DNA of 64,000 bases from Candidatus Zipacnadia bacterium (lineage in GTDB: Bacteria; Armatimonadota; Zipacnadia; Zipacnadales; Zipacnadaceae), in NCBI GenBank assembly GCA_029820565.1, contig JALGUR010000012.1, positions 17,758-81,757 on the forward strand. Reading direction: 5' to 3'. Within the stretch, counting starts at the first letter, position 1. Each line of letters opens with the position of its first letter. Positions 55,669 to 64,000 of the stretch are shown here, piece after piece. Both the position numbers and the translations under genes were made by a program. The notes beneath the pieces were generated by a model, which saw nothing but the letters and a program-made list of their open reading frames with translations, did not search any database and had not been told where the DNA came from.

Positions 55669-56220
55669 ATGTCCTTATCTCCACGCCGGCTTGTGCTTCC
55701 CTTATCTGAGGATGTTGTCAAGCAACTGCGTGCGGGCCAGGTGGTATCACTCACCGGCATCCTGTACACCGCCCGTGATGCCGCCCACCAGCGACTTGTG
55801 GATGCCTTGGATAATGGCGACGAATTGCCCATAGACTTAGAGGGAGCGACAATATATTACTGTGGCCCCAGCCCGGCTCCTCCGGGCCGGCCCATTGGCG
55901 CCGCCGGCCCCACCACCAGTGCGCGGATGGACCCTTTTGCGCCTCGCCTGTATGAGGCCGGGGTCAAAGTAACTATCGGCAAGGGCCCCCGTTCTTTGGT
56001 GGTGCGGGAGGCCTGTCGTCAGCACACAGGTGTCTATCTGGTCGCTACCGGAGGGGCGGGCGCTCTCCTGGCCACCCACATCCGGGAAGCGCAGGTCGTT
56101 GCCTATGAGGATTTAGGCCCCGAGGCCATCCGTCGGCTGGAAGTGGAAGACTTCCCTGCAATGATCGCGTATGATGTGTACGGTGCGACCATATTCTGTG
56201 GAGAAGAGGGTTTGGGATAG
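55669..56220 (+). CDS. Class I fumarate hydratase, beta subunit
   Basis: LRAGQVVSLTGILYTARDAAHQRLV, GPTTSARMDPFAPRLYEAGVKVTIGKGPR, PAMIAYDVYGATIF. Confidence 0.95.
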   Translation: MSLSPRRLVLPLSEDVVKQLRAGQVVSLTGILYTARDAAHQRLVDALDNGDELPIDLEGATIYYCGPSPAPPGRPIGAAGPTTSARMDPFAPRLYEAGVKVTIGKGPRSLVVREACRQHTGVYLVATGGAGALLATHIREAQVVAYEDLGPEAIRRLEVEDFPAMIAYDVYGATIFCGEEGLG

Positions 56221-56283
56221 CAATTCTCGATTCATCGATGTTGTCTGGTTTTGCCTCCCTGAACCCCTGCACCCCCGACTATC

Positions 56284-56312
56284 TTGCCTAAACTGCCCAT
56301 CTGTGCTATACT
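56284..56312 (+). promoter_or_regulatory. rpsT promoter
   Basis: TTGCCT-N17-TATACT. Confidence 0.6.
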
Positions 56313-56328
56313 ATGGATGTGAGATATC

Positions 56329-56362
56329 TGGCTACTGACAGTTTGCGCCAGTAGCCATTTTA
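56329..56362 (+). promoter_or_regulatory. Terminator-like hairpin in the rpsT leader
   Basis: TGGCTACTG-ACAGTTTGCGC-CAGTAGCCA perfect 9-bp stem followed by TTTTATT, between promoter and rpsT start. Confidence 0.6.
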
Positions 56363-56387
56363 TTCAATAGGTAGGAGACAGCATTCT

Positions 56388-56651
56388 ATGCCTCAGATGC
56401 AATCGCGTCGTAAGGACCTGCGCCAGGCCGAAAAGCAACAGGAGCGCAACCGTTCCCTGAAGAAGGCCATCAAGCTGACCACACGAGCCGTCCTGGAGGC
56501 CGCCGAGGAAGAAGACCAAGAGGTGGCCCAATCGGCACTGAGCGCGGCGCACAAGGCCATAGACAAAGCCGCCAAAGCGGGAGTGCTTCACGCCAATACT
56601 GCGGCCCGCCGGAAGTCCAAGTTAGCGCAGAAAGTGGCGGATATGGCGTAA
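56388..56651 (+). CDS. rpsT: 30S ribosomal protein S20
   Basis: MPQMQSRRKDLRQAEKQQERNRSLKKAIKLTTRAVLEA ... AHKAIDKAAKAGVLHANTAARRKSKLAQKV. Confidence 0.96.
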   Translation: MPQMQSRRKDLRQAEKQQERNRSLKKAIKLTTRAVLEAAEEEDQEVAQSALSAAHKAIDKAAKAGVLHANTAARRKSKLAQKVADMA

Positions 56652-56664
56652 TTCGGCACCACTG

Positions 56665-57204
56665 TCAATGATTGTCGCCACCGTCGGACTGCGGAGAAGA
56701 ATCCTCAGCCTCATCGCTACCCGGCGGCGGGGCAGAAGAGACGGGTATCTCCTGGACTCCCAGGGTCCGCTTAGTAGCCTTGTCCAGTTCGGCCATTATC
56801 TCCTCGGGGACTGCTATGGCAATCATTCCCCGCCGTCCCAACATCTTCATATACTCAATCAGCGAAACCTGGACTTCTTTGCGGTTCAGATTATACTCCT
56901 CACACAGGCAGCGAATCAGTTCGGCCATAGTGTAACTGCCATCACAACGTTGCCAGACGAAACTGCCCACCTCGTCTAAGACTACAGGACGGGCTTCGGG
57001 GATAGGGAAGAAGAAGGTCAGCAGTCGTCCCTTCCAATCGCGGCGACGCGGCAAGGTTACCACCACATTCCCTTCTTCATTGGTCTCCCAGTCCAGCGAG
57101 GGATTGCGAACAGGCATAACCTGCATAGCCTCCTGTCGCGAAATCGCCGGTTGTGGCTTCTTAATCTTTAACTTCGTCAGTAATCGCTGCCAAAGATTCA
57201 TCAT
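56665..57204 (-). CDS. PqqD-family protein
   Basis: NPSLDWETNEEGNVVVTLPRR ... ARPVVLDEVGSFVWQRCDGSYTMAELIRCLCEEYNLNRKEVQVSLIEYMKMLGRRGMI. Confidence 0.8.
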   Translation of the reverse strand: MMNLWQRLLTKLKIKKPQPAISRQEAMQVMPVRNPSLDWETNEEGNVVVTLPRRRDWKGRLLTFFFPIPEARPVVLDEVGSFVWQRCDGSYTMAELIRCLCEEYNLNRKEVQVSLIEYMKMLGRRGMIAIAVPEEIMAELDKATKRTLGVQEIPVSSAPPPGSDEAEDSSPQSDGGDNH

Positions 57205-57384
57205 TGTATGCCCTTTTGCTGCGCCGGCGGCTTGAACATAGTGCAGCCGGCCCGCAATGCCGTTGTGTTCGCCGTCTGTAGGGGCGGAAGCAGGCCACAA
57301 GTTCTGCCCGCCTGTCGTGAGTTTGTTGAAGTGCCGTTCAACGGTCCGGACACCTCGGGCGGATGTGCTTGCACACATTCGCCC

Positions 57385-58257
57385 TTACATTTTAGCCTCT
57401 TCCCGCATCAGTGTCATAATAACGACCTCTGGTGGACACAAGAACCGAGCCTCTACTCCGGCGCCTACGCCACGGCTGACATGACACCAGGTGTCGTCAA
57501 ACCGGATCAGTCCCGCCGCTCGCTTTCGGAAGCGCCATACCGGGGCCCAGATACTGCCCAATCCGGGCAAGCGGCACTGGCCGCCATGGGTGTGGCCCGC
57601 CAGTATCAAATCGGCCCAGCCCGCCTGGGGCAAATCAATGACATCGGGAGAGTGAGACAACAGTATTCTCAAATCAGCCGACTCGGTTCCCTCAATGGTT
57701 GCCGGTAAGTCGTCGCGGCCACAGGAAGGGTCGCCTACTCCCGCTACCACCACCACCTGGTCATTGATAGACAGTGTGCAGTGGGTATTCTCCAGTATCC
57801 GTATGTTAGTCTGCGCCAGTGACTGCTGCCAGCGCTCCCAACTAACCGCCGGCTCGGGCGTTCCATACAAATAGTCACTCAGGGTGCAGTCCCAGTCATG
57901 ATTGCCCAGCACGGCGTAGACTCCGTATTGGGCGTCCAGATCAGTTACCAGTGGTCCCACATACTCCATATTCTCGGAACCGTGAGCCAAATCTCCGGTA
58001 ATGAGCACTAAATCAGGCTGATGGTGGCGGGTTTCCCTGACGGCCCGCCGCATTCGGCGCTGGATACTGCGCTGCCGGCGGCAGTGAAAATCGGACAGAT
58101 GGGCCACTCGCAGGCCCTCTAATTGGGAAGGAAGATGAGAAAGATGCACTTCAATGTGGCGGATCTGAAGATTCTCTGGCTCAATTAAGCGCGCGTAGAC
58201 GACAAACGCCGTTGCTAATATCACTGCCCCCCAGAGTACTACAGCAGTTACAATCAT
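57385..58257 (-). CDS. Membrane-anchored metallophosphoesterase (YaeI-like)
   Basis: LRVAHLSDFHC, DLVLITGDLAHG, VYAVLGNHDWDC, ILLSHSPDVIDLPQAGWADLILAGHTHGGQCRLPGLG. Confidence 0.93.
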   Translation of the reverse strand: MIVTAVVLWGAVILATAFVVYARLIEPENLQIRHIEVHLSHLPSQLEGLRVAHLSDFHCRRQRSIQRRMRRAVRETRHHQPDLVLITGDLAHGSENMEYVGPLVTDLDAQYGVYAVLGNHDWDCTLSDYLYGTPEPAVSWERWQQSLAQTNIRILENTHCTLSINDQVVVVAGVGDPSCGRDDLPATIEGTESADLRILLSHSPDVIDLPQAGWADLILAGHTHGGQCRLPGLGSIWAPVWRFRKRAAGLIRFDDTWCHVSRGVGAGVEARFLCPPEVVIMTLMREEAKM

Positions 58258-58332
58258 TACGGTAGACCTTTTCCTCTGCCCACATCAATGCTCCTATTGG
58301 GGGCGCGACATCCTCCCCGCGACCACCGTTCG

Positions 58333-58416
58333 GAGGGGCCGTGTCGAGCGAAGCGAGCCCGGCCCACCCGGTGTTGTGAAATTCGGGCCGGGTTCACTGT
58401 GTTCAACCGGCCCCTC
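58333..58416. repeat. Nested inverted-repeat intergenic element
   Basis: Outer arms GAGGGGCCG / CGGCCCCTC enclosing inner arms CCCGGCCC / GGGCCGGG, upstream of the 57385..58257 gene. Confidence 0.65.
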
Positions 58417-58450
58417 TAAAACCAGGATCAGTGAGCCGAGGGCGGCCTTC

Positions 58451-58840
58451 CTATGGGGCGGCGGGATGAGTTGGGTCATTTTTTCTGGGAGAGGCCGGCT
58501 CCTGCAGAATATGGGCAACACGCAGGGCTATGTACAAGAGGAGCCCCAAAACCGCTACCACCTCCGCCAGCAAAGCTACCCCGTCAACACCTACTGACCG
58601 CCACCATACCTTGCCTTGACCCAAACTAACACTAAAAAGCGCGCCCCCTACCGCTGCCCGCGCCCCTATCAATACCGCTACTGCCGCCCCCAGACACAGC
58701 CAGATGATCACCAGTCCCCAGCCGATGCCCCGACTGCTATGACCTTGACTGCTGGCCTTCAGATACAGTAGATAACTGACCAGGGCCATAGCCACTGTCA
58801 AACAGATGCCCAAACCGATGCCTTCGTTGGCAGTTATCAT
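58451..58840 (-). CDS. Hypothetical membrane protein
   Basis: Several TM segments, directly downstream of tldD. Confidence 0.6.
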   Translation of the reverse strand: MITANEGIGLGICLTVAMALVSYLLYLKASSQGHSSRGIGWGLVIIWLCLGAAVAVLIGARAAVGGALFSVSLGQGKVWWRSVGVDGVALLAEVVAVLGLLLYIALRVAHILQEPASPRKNDPTHPAAP

Positions 58841-60252
58841 TGCTGATCGGGCAAGTCCTGCTGCCCGCCCACCACCACCTCACGGATGCGCAGATGGGGT
58901 CCGCCCGTATCCACCGGCACTCCCTGGCCGCCCTTACCACAAGTTCCTCCGGCTCTGAACTGCAAATCGTTGCCTACCGCCGTGACGTTCTGGAGGGTCT
59001 CCAGAGTCATCCCCGAAATACTCACATTCCGATACTGCTGGCCAAGTTGACCGTTCTCAATGGCCCAGGCCTGCTGGACATTACAGGTAAACTGGCCCCG
59101 GGCAGTAAAGACGTATCCCCAATAGCCGCCTTTCAGGTACAAACCGTGGTTGATGTCGGCAATCATCTCATCCCGACTGCAGGCTCCTGGTTCGATAAAG
59201 GTATTGCTCATTCGTACCAGGGGGGAGTGCATATGGCTCATCGCTCGGGCAGCGCCGTTGGGCTCTACACCAAAGCGGGCAGCGGTCTCCAGATTGTGCA
59301 GATACCCTTGTAGAATTCCGTCTTCAACCAGCACGTGCTTCTGGGCCGCAACCCCTTCGTGATCATATTCATACGAGCCGTTAGTATCCGGCAGAGTAGG
59401 ATCATCTACAATGTTAACCAGCTTCGCCGCGACGGGTTTGCCGATTTTGCCTTCCAGAATAGAGTTGCCCGACCACACGGCATCGGCCTCACAGTTGTGT
59501 CCAAAGGCCTCGTGCACTAATAGGCCACAAATCTGAGGGTCAATTATGACTTCAAATTTGCCGGCGGGCGGCGGGGCCGCCGTGAGCAGATCAAGGGCCT
59601 GCTGAGCAATTTGGTCGGCGAACTGGTCGGCATCAATATCGCGCATTAGCTCGTACCCGCAGGCGTTGGCCTTATATTCGGCGGCCCACTGGCGCACATC
59701 GCCCTCCTGGGCCGTGACCGCCAGCCCCACTCTACAGCGGACGGTCTCGCGCTCAATGTAAGTGCCAAAAGTATTGCCCAGATACATTTGCCCAGCGCTG
59801 TCGGCGTAACCGGCTCGGGTATTAACAACACGCTCGGGGTCTCGCGCACGAGCCTGCTGCTCCAACTCAAATATGGCCGCCACCCGCTCGGCCAGAGGTA
59901 CACCACGCGGGTCTATTTGATATTTAGTCTTGACTTGGGCTTCTACAGGTTCCACATCGGCCACTACGCCCGGCGCCGTAATGTCCCCACTGGCCGCTCG
60001 CGCCATGCCCACGGCCTCTTCGACACATTCGGTTAGTTCGTCAAAAGTGATATTGTTGGTGGGAGCAAAGCCCCACGCGCCATCTACTAATACGCGCAGA
60101 CCTGCGCCGTGAGCGGTGGCCGCTGAGATCTTGTCGGCTTGCCCATCCTGGACCTCAATACTTGTTCCCTCACCCACTGCGATGCGCAGGTCAGCGAACT
60201 CAGCCCCCTTATTTTGGGCTAATGCCAGAGTCTTCTCAATTAGTTCTCTCAT
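58837..60252 (-). CDS. tldD: TldD/PmbA family metalloprotease
   Basis: EFADLRIAVGEGTSIEVQDGQADKISAATAHGAGLRVLVDGAWGFAPTN; LLVHEAFGHNCEADAV; GAARAMSHMHSPLVRMSNTFIEPG. Confidence 0.93.
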   Translation of the reverse strand: MRELIEKTLALAQNKGAEFADLRIAVGEGTSIEVQDGQADKISAATAHGAGLRVLVDGAWGFAPTNNITFDELTECVEEAVGMARAASGDITAPGVVADVEPVEAQVKTKYQIDPRGVPLAERVAAIFELEQQARARDPERVVNTRAGYADSAGQMYLGNTFGTYIERETVRCRVGLAVTAQEGDVRQWAAEYKANACGYELMRDIDADQFADQIAQQALDLLTAAPPPAGKFEVIIDPQICGLLVHEAFGHNCEADAVWSGNSILEGKIGKPVAAKLVNIVDDPTLPDTNGSYEYDHEGVAAQKHVLVEDGILQGYLHNLETAARFGVEPNGAARAMSHMHSPLVRMSNTFIEPGACSRDEMIADINHGLYLKGGYWGYVFTARGQFTCNVQQAWAIENGQLGQQYRNVSISGMTLETLQNVTAVGNDLQFRAGGTCGKGGQGVPVDTGGPHLRIREVVVGGQQDLPDQQ

Positions 60253-60275
60253 CTACGATTAATCTTCCCTTCCGC

Positions 60276-60300
60276 GTAGGCGGGGTTCTCCAACCCCGCC
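60276..60300. repeat. Palindromic repeat GTAGGCGGGGTTCTCCAACCCCGCC
   Basis: GGCGGGGTT-CTCC-AACCCCGCC; related to 61528..61553. Confidence 0.75.
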
Positions 60301-60317
60301 CCGCATTGCCATTGCTG

Positions 60318-61388
60318 TTATCCTTTGTAGGGGCGGAAGTTCGCTATCATCTTCCGCAGGCTTCTGATCATCGGCTCACCGGTCGTGAACAATTTATACC
60401 ACACCGGTCGAAATATCAGGTCCCACTCCCCAATGTATTCCACATAACGAGCTGCAAACCCTTGCTTGAAGCGGTTCAGACCGTCCAACTTTCCCTGAGC
60501 GACGCCATCAATCTCCTGGACTACTCCCCGCATATCAAAGACCCGGCAGCCCTGGGCGCGGGCCCACTGCATCATCTCCCATTGGAGCGCGTAGTTAGGC
60601 ATCTTCTCCCGGTAGCGATTGCTGGATGCGCCGTAGACATACCAGGCCTGCTGGCGCAGTACAAAGGCGATAGTTCCGGCTACTAATTCCTCGCCGACGT
60701 AGGCCAGAAACATACGCCCCAGGCCGTGCTGAATAATCAAGTCCCACAGGTCGTAAAAGTAGGAAATATCGCGGATTAGAAAGCCGTCCCGCTGGGCGGT
60801 AATTTGCAGGATACGATAGAACTCAGCAATATCGTCACGAGTGCAGTCAGCGGTGACCACAACGCCTTTGCGCTTCGCCAGGCGAATATTGTATCTGGTC
60901 TTGGACTTGAACTGCATAATCAGGTCATCGGGGTCTGCGGATATGTCCATCTTCATCACATAGCGCGGCTGAGTAGCCCCCAACTCTCCGATGCGGGGGC
61001 GAGGTCGGAAGCCTGCGGCTCGCAGCATAGTGCCAACTCGTTCGTGCTCAATGGGTATGGCCGGATCAATCTTGAAAGCCACTGCCTTCTGTTCGTTAGC
61101 CAAGTGACGAATCTCGGCCAGCAATTCCGACCACAATGACTCATCAGTGAAATCTACAATCGGCCCCCGAGGAGCGTATAAGAGGCAGCCGCCTAACAGA
61201 GGAATGGCCCTCCGCAGCACCAGACAGGCAGCAGCAATTTGCCCGTCACGCTCTACCGCAACGCGCAGAGGCTGCCAGCCGGTGCGGGCCTTCAATTCTC
61301 CCCATTCCCAGCACTGCAGCACATCGCCGTACTTGGATGCGGCCACGAAGTCATTCCATTCTTCTCGACGTTGCTCTGGGAGAATCAC
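60318..61388 (-). CDS. FemAB-family peptidoglycan bridge/aminoacyl transferase-like protein (GTG start inferred)
   Basis: YGDVLQCWEWGELKARTGWQPLRVAVERDGQIAAACLVLRRAIPLLGGCLLYAPRGPIVDF; ALQWEMMQWARAQGCRVFDMRGV. Confidence 0.92.
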   Translation of the reverse strand: MILPEQRREEWNDFVAASKYGDVLQCWEWGELKARTGWQPLRVAVERDGQIAAACLVLRRAIPLLGGCLLYAPRGPIVDFTDESLWSELLAEIRHLANEQKAVAFKIDPAIPIEHERVGTMLRAAGFRPRPRIGELGATQPRYVMKMDISADPDDLIMQFKSKTRYNIRLAKRKGVVVTADCTRDDIAEFYRILQITAQRDGFLIRDISYFYDLWDLIIQHGLGRMFLAYVGEELVAGTIAFVLRQQAWYVYGASSNRYREKMPNYALQWEMMQWARAQGCRVFDMRGVVQEIDGVAQGKLDGLNRFKQGFAARYVEYIGEWDLIFRPVWYKLFTTGEPMIRSLRKMIANFRPYKG

Positions 61389-61420
61389 TGTATTCAGTTT
61401 CCCCTCCCGCCTTCCTTTCT

Positions 61421-61444
61421 GTAGGAGGGCCGTCCTCGGCCCGA
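61421..61444. repeat. Palindromic repeat GTAGGAGGGCCGTCCTCGGCCCGA
   Basis: Hairpin of the GTAGGAG family; lies in the leader of the FemAB-like gene. Confidence 0.7.
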
Positions 61445-61527
61445 TTATTGTCGCCCTTGCGCTACCGGTGTAGTTTGGCGGGCAAGCGCGGCGCACAGGG
61501 CGCTGCTATGGTAAGGGGCTGCGGTCG

Positions 61528-61553
61528 CGTAAGCGGGGTCCTCTAACCCCGCT
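61528..61553. repeat. Palindromic repeat CGTAAGCGGGGTCCTCTAACCCCGCT
   Basis: AGCGGGGT-CCTCT-AACCCCGCT; related to 60276..60300. Confidence 0.7.
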
Positions 61554-61565
61554 CGTGACCTCTTA

Positions 61566-62705
61566 TTATGACCTCACCCCTGGCCCCTCTCCCGCCGGGA
61601 GAGGGGAACGGGGTGAGGGGGCACTTGCTGGTCGTTGTAATAGGTTCGCCACCGCCTCGGCGACGGCTTCCGGTTTGATCTGTCTCATACACGGATAATC
61701 CGCGCAAGTAGGCTTATTCACGCACGGGCTGCAGGGTAGGCTCGAGGTCAGGACAATATGCTTATCCCCAAATGGCCCGGTTTTGTTTGGGTCAGCCGCG
61801 CCATAGAGGCCTACAACTGCTGTACCCACGGCCACCGCCATATGCAAGGGACCGGTATCGGAGGAGATTACTACTGTGCATCTACGCAGCACAGATGCCA
61901 ATTTCTTCATAGTCGTCTGACCGACGGCGCTGGTGATGTCCACTCGGGCCAGTTGTTCAATCTTCTTAGCCATGTCCACCTCTGATGGGCTTCCTATCAG
62001 CACCGTCTGCATGCCTAGGTCAGTTTGCAGTATCTCGCCGACTCGGGCGAAATGCTCTGCCGGCCACAGCCTGTGGATAGCGCGGGCCCCGATATTTAGC
62101 CCAATGACCGGTCTATTCTGGTGGCCGCCTGCCCCTCCCACTGTCAAGCGGTTTTCGACAAAGAACTCGCCGACCCATCGTTCCGCTTCCTCTCCAATCG
62201 GGAATTGATACTCTATTGGCTCGACCGGGCAGCCCAGGTATTGGGCCATCAGCAACGCGCGCAGCACTGCGTGGGTATCGCCGCTTGTGGGGATGCGTTC
62301 GTTGACAAATAACCGGCTCGCCTCCTGGTCATCAGTAAAGCCGATGCGCCGCGGCGCACCGGAGAGATAGCACATCAGGCCGCTCTTCAGCAAACCTTGT
62401 GGGTCCAAGGTCCAATCAAACGTATGCTGCTGCAACTGAGTCCTTACTCGGCATATCTCCTGCGCTACCGCAAGTGGTTGCCGCCCACTGTAACGGCGGA
62501 TAGTGATTACCTCATCCAAGCATTTGTGGCCTTCAAGCACTTCTGCGAAACGGTAATCAACCAACCAGGCGATGTACGCCTTCGGAAACCTGCGCCGCAG
62601 CGCTACCAGCAGCGGCATAGTGTGAACGATGTCACCCATAGAACTGCGGCGAACGATTAGGATGCGCTGAGGCTCAGTATTTTGGCGTGCCGCTAACTTC
62701 CTCAT
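61566..62705 (-). CDS. Glycosyltransferase family 9 (heptosyltransferase-like)
   Basis: RILIVRRSSMGDIVHTMPLLVALRRRFPKAYIAWLVDYRFAEVLEGHKCLDEVI; VISSDTGPLHMAVAVGTAVVGLYGAADPNKTGPFG. Confidence 0.94.
   Translation of the reverse strand: MRKLAARQNTEPQRILIVRRSSMGDIVHTMPLLVALRRRFPKAYIAWLVDYRFAEVLEGHKCLDEVITIRRYSGRQPLAVAQEICRVRTQLQQHTFDWTLDPQGLLKSGLMCYLSGAPRRIGFTDDQEASRLFVNERIPTSGDTHAVLRALLMAQYLGCPVEPIEYQFPIGEEAERWVGEFFVENRLTVGGAGGHQNRPVIGLNIGARAIHRLWPAEHFARVGEILQTDLGMQTVLIGSPSEVDMAKKIEQLARVDITSAVGQTTMKKLASVLRRCTVVISSDTGPLHMAVAVGTAVVGLYGAADPNKTGPFGDKHIVLTSSLPCSPCVNKPTCADYPCMRQIKPEAVAEAVANLLQRPASAPSPRSPLPAGEGPGVRS
61571..61620. repeat. Interspersed repeat ACCTCACCCCTGGCCCCTCTCCCGCCGGGAGAGGGGAACGGGGTGAGGGG
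   Basis: Palindromic; encodes the low-complexity C-terminal tail APSPRSPLPAGEGPGVRS of the GT9 gene. Confidence 0.8.
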
Positions 62706-63340
62706 TGGGCTGCCTCTAAACCGGAACCAAGACTCATTGTGAACTTTGTGAGTATATCAGGCAAGTCCTGGGCAAAAGCGCGCAGAGCCTGGCCCCGGTG
62801 ACTGACCTGGTTTTTGCGTTCTGGACTCATCTGGGCGAACGTCTGGTTATCCGGTGGATAGAAGAACACCGGATCATAGCCGAAACCGCCCGCTCCTTGC
62901 GGCTCGTGAGTAATAACGCCGTCAACCCGACCTTGCCAGGTGCCCAGGGCCTCCCCGTCGGGCGCAGCCAGAGCCGCTACGCACACAAAGTACGCCTGCC
63001 GCTGGTCGCCCTGCAATCCTGCCATTCTGCTCAGCAGCCACTGAATTCGCTCTGGGTCGGTGTCTGCAACGCGGCTGGAATGCACGCCGGGCGACCCATC
63101 CAGGGCTGGCACTACCAGGCCGCTATCATCGGCCAGTGCCAAGCGGCCGGTAGCCCGAGCGGCGATAGTGGCCTTTTCGGCGGCATTCTGGATAAAAGTG
63201 GAATGTGGCTCACTTAGTTTAGGAGGATGAGCCAAATCCTGCAATGACACCACTTCCACGGGCAAATCTTGTAACAGCCGGCGGATTTCCTCCACTTTGG
63301 TTAAGTTGTACGAAGCGACGAGTAAAGTACTACCCACCAA
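62702..63340 (-). CDS. rdgB: RdgB/HAM1-type XTP/dITP diphosphatase
   Basis: LLVASYNLTKVEEIRRLL ... NAAEKATIAARATGRLALADDSGLVVPALDGSPGVHSSR ... GGFGYDPVFFYPPDNQTFAQMSPERKNQVSHRGQAL. Confidence 0.95.
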   Translation of the reverse strand: MVGSTLLVASYNLTKVEEIRRLLQDLPVEVVSLQDLAHPPKLSEPHSTFIQNAAEKATIAARATGRLALADDSGLVVPALDGSPGVHSSRVADTDPERIQWLLSRMAGLQGDQRQAYFVCVAALAAPDGEALGTWQGRVDGVITHEPQGAGGFGYDPVFFYPPDNQTFAQMSPERKNQVSHRGQALRAFAQDLPDILTKFTMSLGSGLEAAQ

Positions 63341-64000
63341 TGTCCCCCAACACGGCCCGTTGTTGGGCAAATATCTCCTTGAGGCCCATTTGGGCCAAGG
63401 CAATCAGTTCACCTAACTGAGTCACAGTGAACGGGGCCCCCTCGGCAGTGGCCTGTACTTCGACGACCCCCCCCTGGCCAGTCATAACTATGTTCATATC
63501 TACGCTGGCCCGGGCATCCTCTTCATAGCACACATCTAATAACTGCTCGCCGGCCACCAGGCCTACCGAGACTGCGGCTACCTGGTCGCGCAGGGGCCGG
63601 CGCTTGATAAGATCATTATCCCGCAGATACTCACAGGCCTCGGCCAGGGCAACGTATCCGCCCGTAATCGCGGCGGTGCGAGTGCCCCCGTCAGCCTGCA
63701 GTACATCGCAGTCAATGCGGATAGTGCGCTCCCCCAGGGCGTGTAAGTCCACAATCGCCCGTAGCGAGCGGCCAATCATCCTCTGGATCTCCAGGCTGCG
63801 GCCGCGACGCTGTCCGACCTCGCGCTGCGTGCGCTCGGCCGTAGCGCGCGGCAGCATGCCATATTCGGCTGTAACCCAGCCCTGATTGGAGTCGCGCAGC
63901 CACGAGGGCACGCGATTATCCACCGTAGCGGTGCAGTGCACCCGCGTATCACCCATCTCAATCAGGCAGGAGCCCTCGGCATACTTGTTGACCCCGCGAG
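63330..64000 (-). CDS. rph: Ribonuclease PH (runs off the right edge)
   Basis: RGVNKYAEGSCLIEMGDTRVHCTATV ... GYGMLPRAT-like EYGMLPRATAERTQREVGQRRGRSLEIQRMIGRSLRAIVDL ... GGTRTAAITGGYVAL. Frame stays open upstream of the called ATG to 64000. Confidence 0.96.
   Translation of the reverse strand, partial: RGVNKYAEGSCLIEMGDTRVHCTATVDNRVPSWLRDSNQGWVTAEYGMLPRATAERTQREVGQRRGRSLEIQRMIGRSLRAIVDLHALGERTIRIDCDVLQADGGTRTAAITGGYVALAEACEYLRDNDLIKRRPLRDQVAAVSVGLVAGEQLLDVCYEEDARASVDMNIVMTGQGGVVEVQATAEGAPFTVTQLGELIALAQMGLKEIFAQQRAVLGDIGG

Overview
A 64 kb bacterial chromosomal window, probably from an uncultivated lineage. The lineage guess rests only on gene content: stalk domains, URO-D-like, CsaB/DUF5693. 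Two partial genes sit at the edges: ileS on the left and rph on the right, both on the minus strand. The left part (about 1.6-30 kb) is an accessory region. It holds a URO-D-like protein, a tandemly duplicated module of secreted metalloprotease plus copper-amine-oxidase-like stalk protein, three sialidase-like propellers, a phosphodiesterase, a cysteine desulfurase, a formamidase-like protein, a GH42-like protein and a phosphohexomutase. The right part (about 30-64 kb) is mostly housekeeping: ftsZ, grpE, hrcA, csaB, a VOR/KOR-type oxidoreductase, nadK, dxs, xseB, xseA, nusB, accC, an accB-like gene, efp, rpsR, a class I fumarase, rpsT, tldD, femAB-like, a GT9 glycosyltransferase, rdgB and rph. 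The observations I would follow first are: (1) an accB-like BCCP whose biotinyl-lysine motif is IDALRRL instead of EAMKM, separated from accC by a pseudopilin gene; (2) a duplicated metalloprotease/stalk module, one copy carrying an expanded archaemetzincin-like zinc motif; (3) two copies of a tiny ORF, each followed by a palindromic repeat, bracketing a sialidase with a broken 5' end; (4) EF-P with Arg at the modified loop tip; (5) a toxin-antitoxin-like pair translationally coupled inside the VOR/KOR operon, followed by a translin homologue; (6) a perfect inverted repeat superimposed on the hrcA promoter in place of canonical CIRCE; (7) structured leader or intergenic elements before rpsT and the 57.4 kb phosphoesterase. 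No tRNA, rRNA, CRISPR array or intact prophage was recognised by eye.
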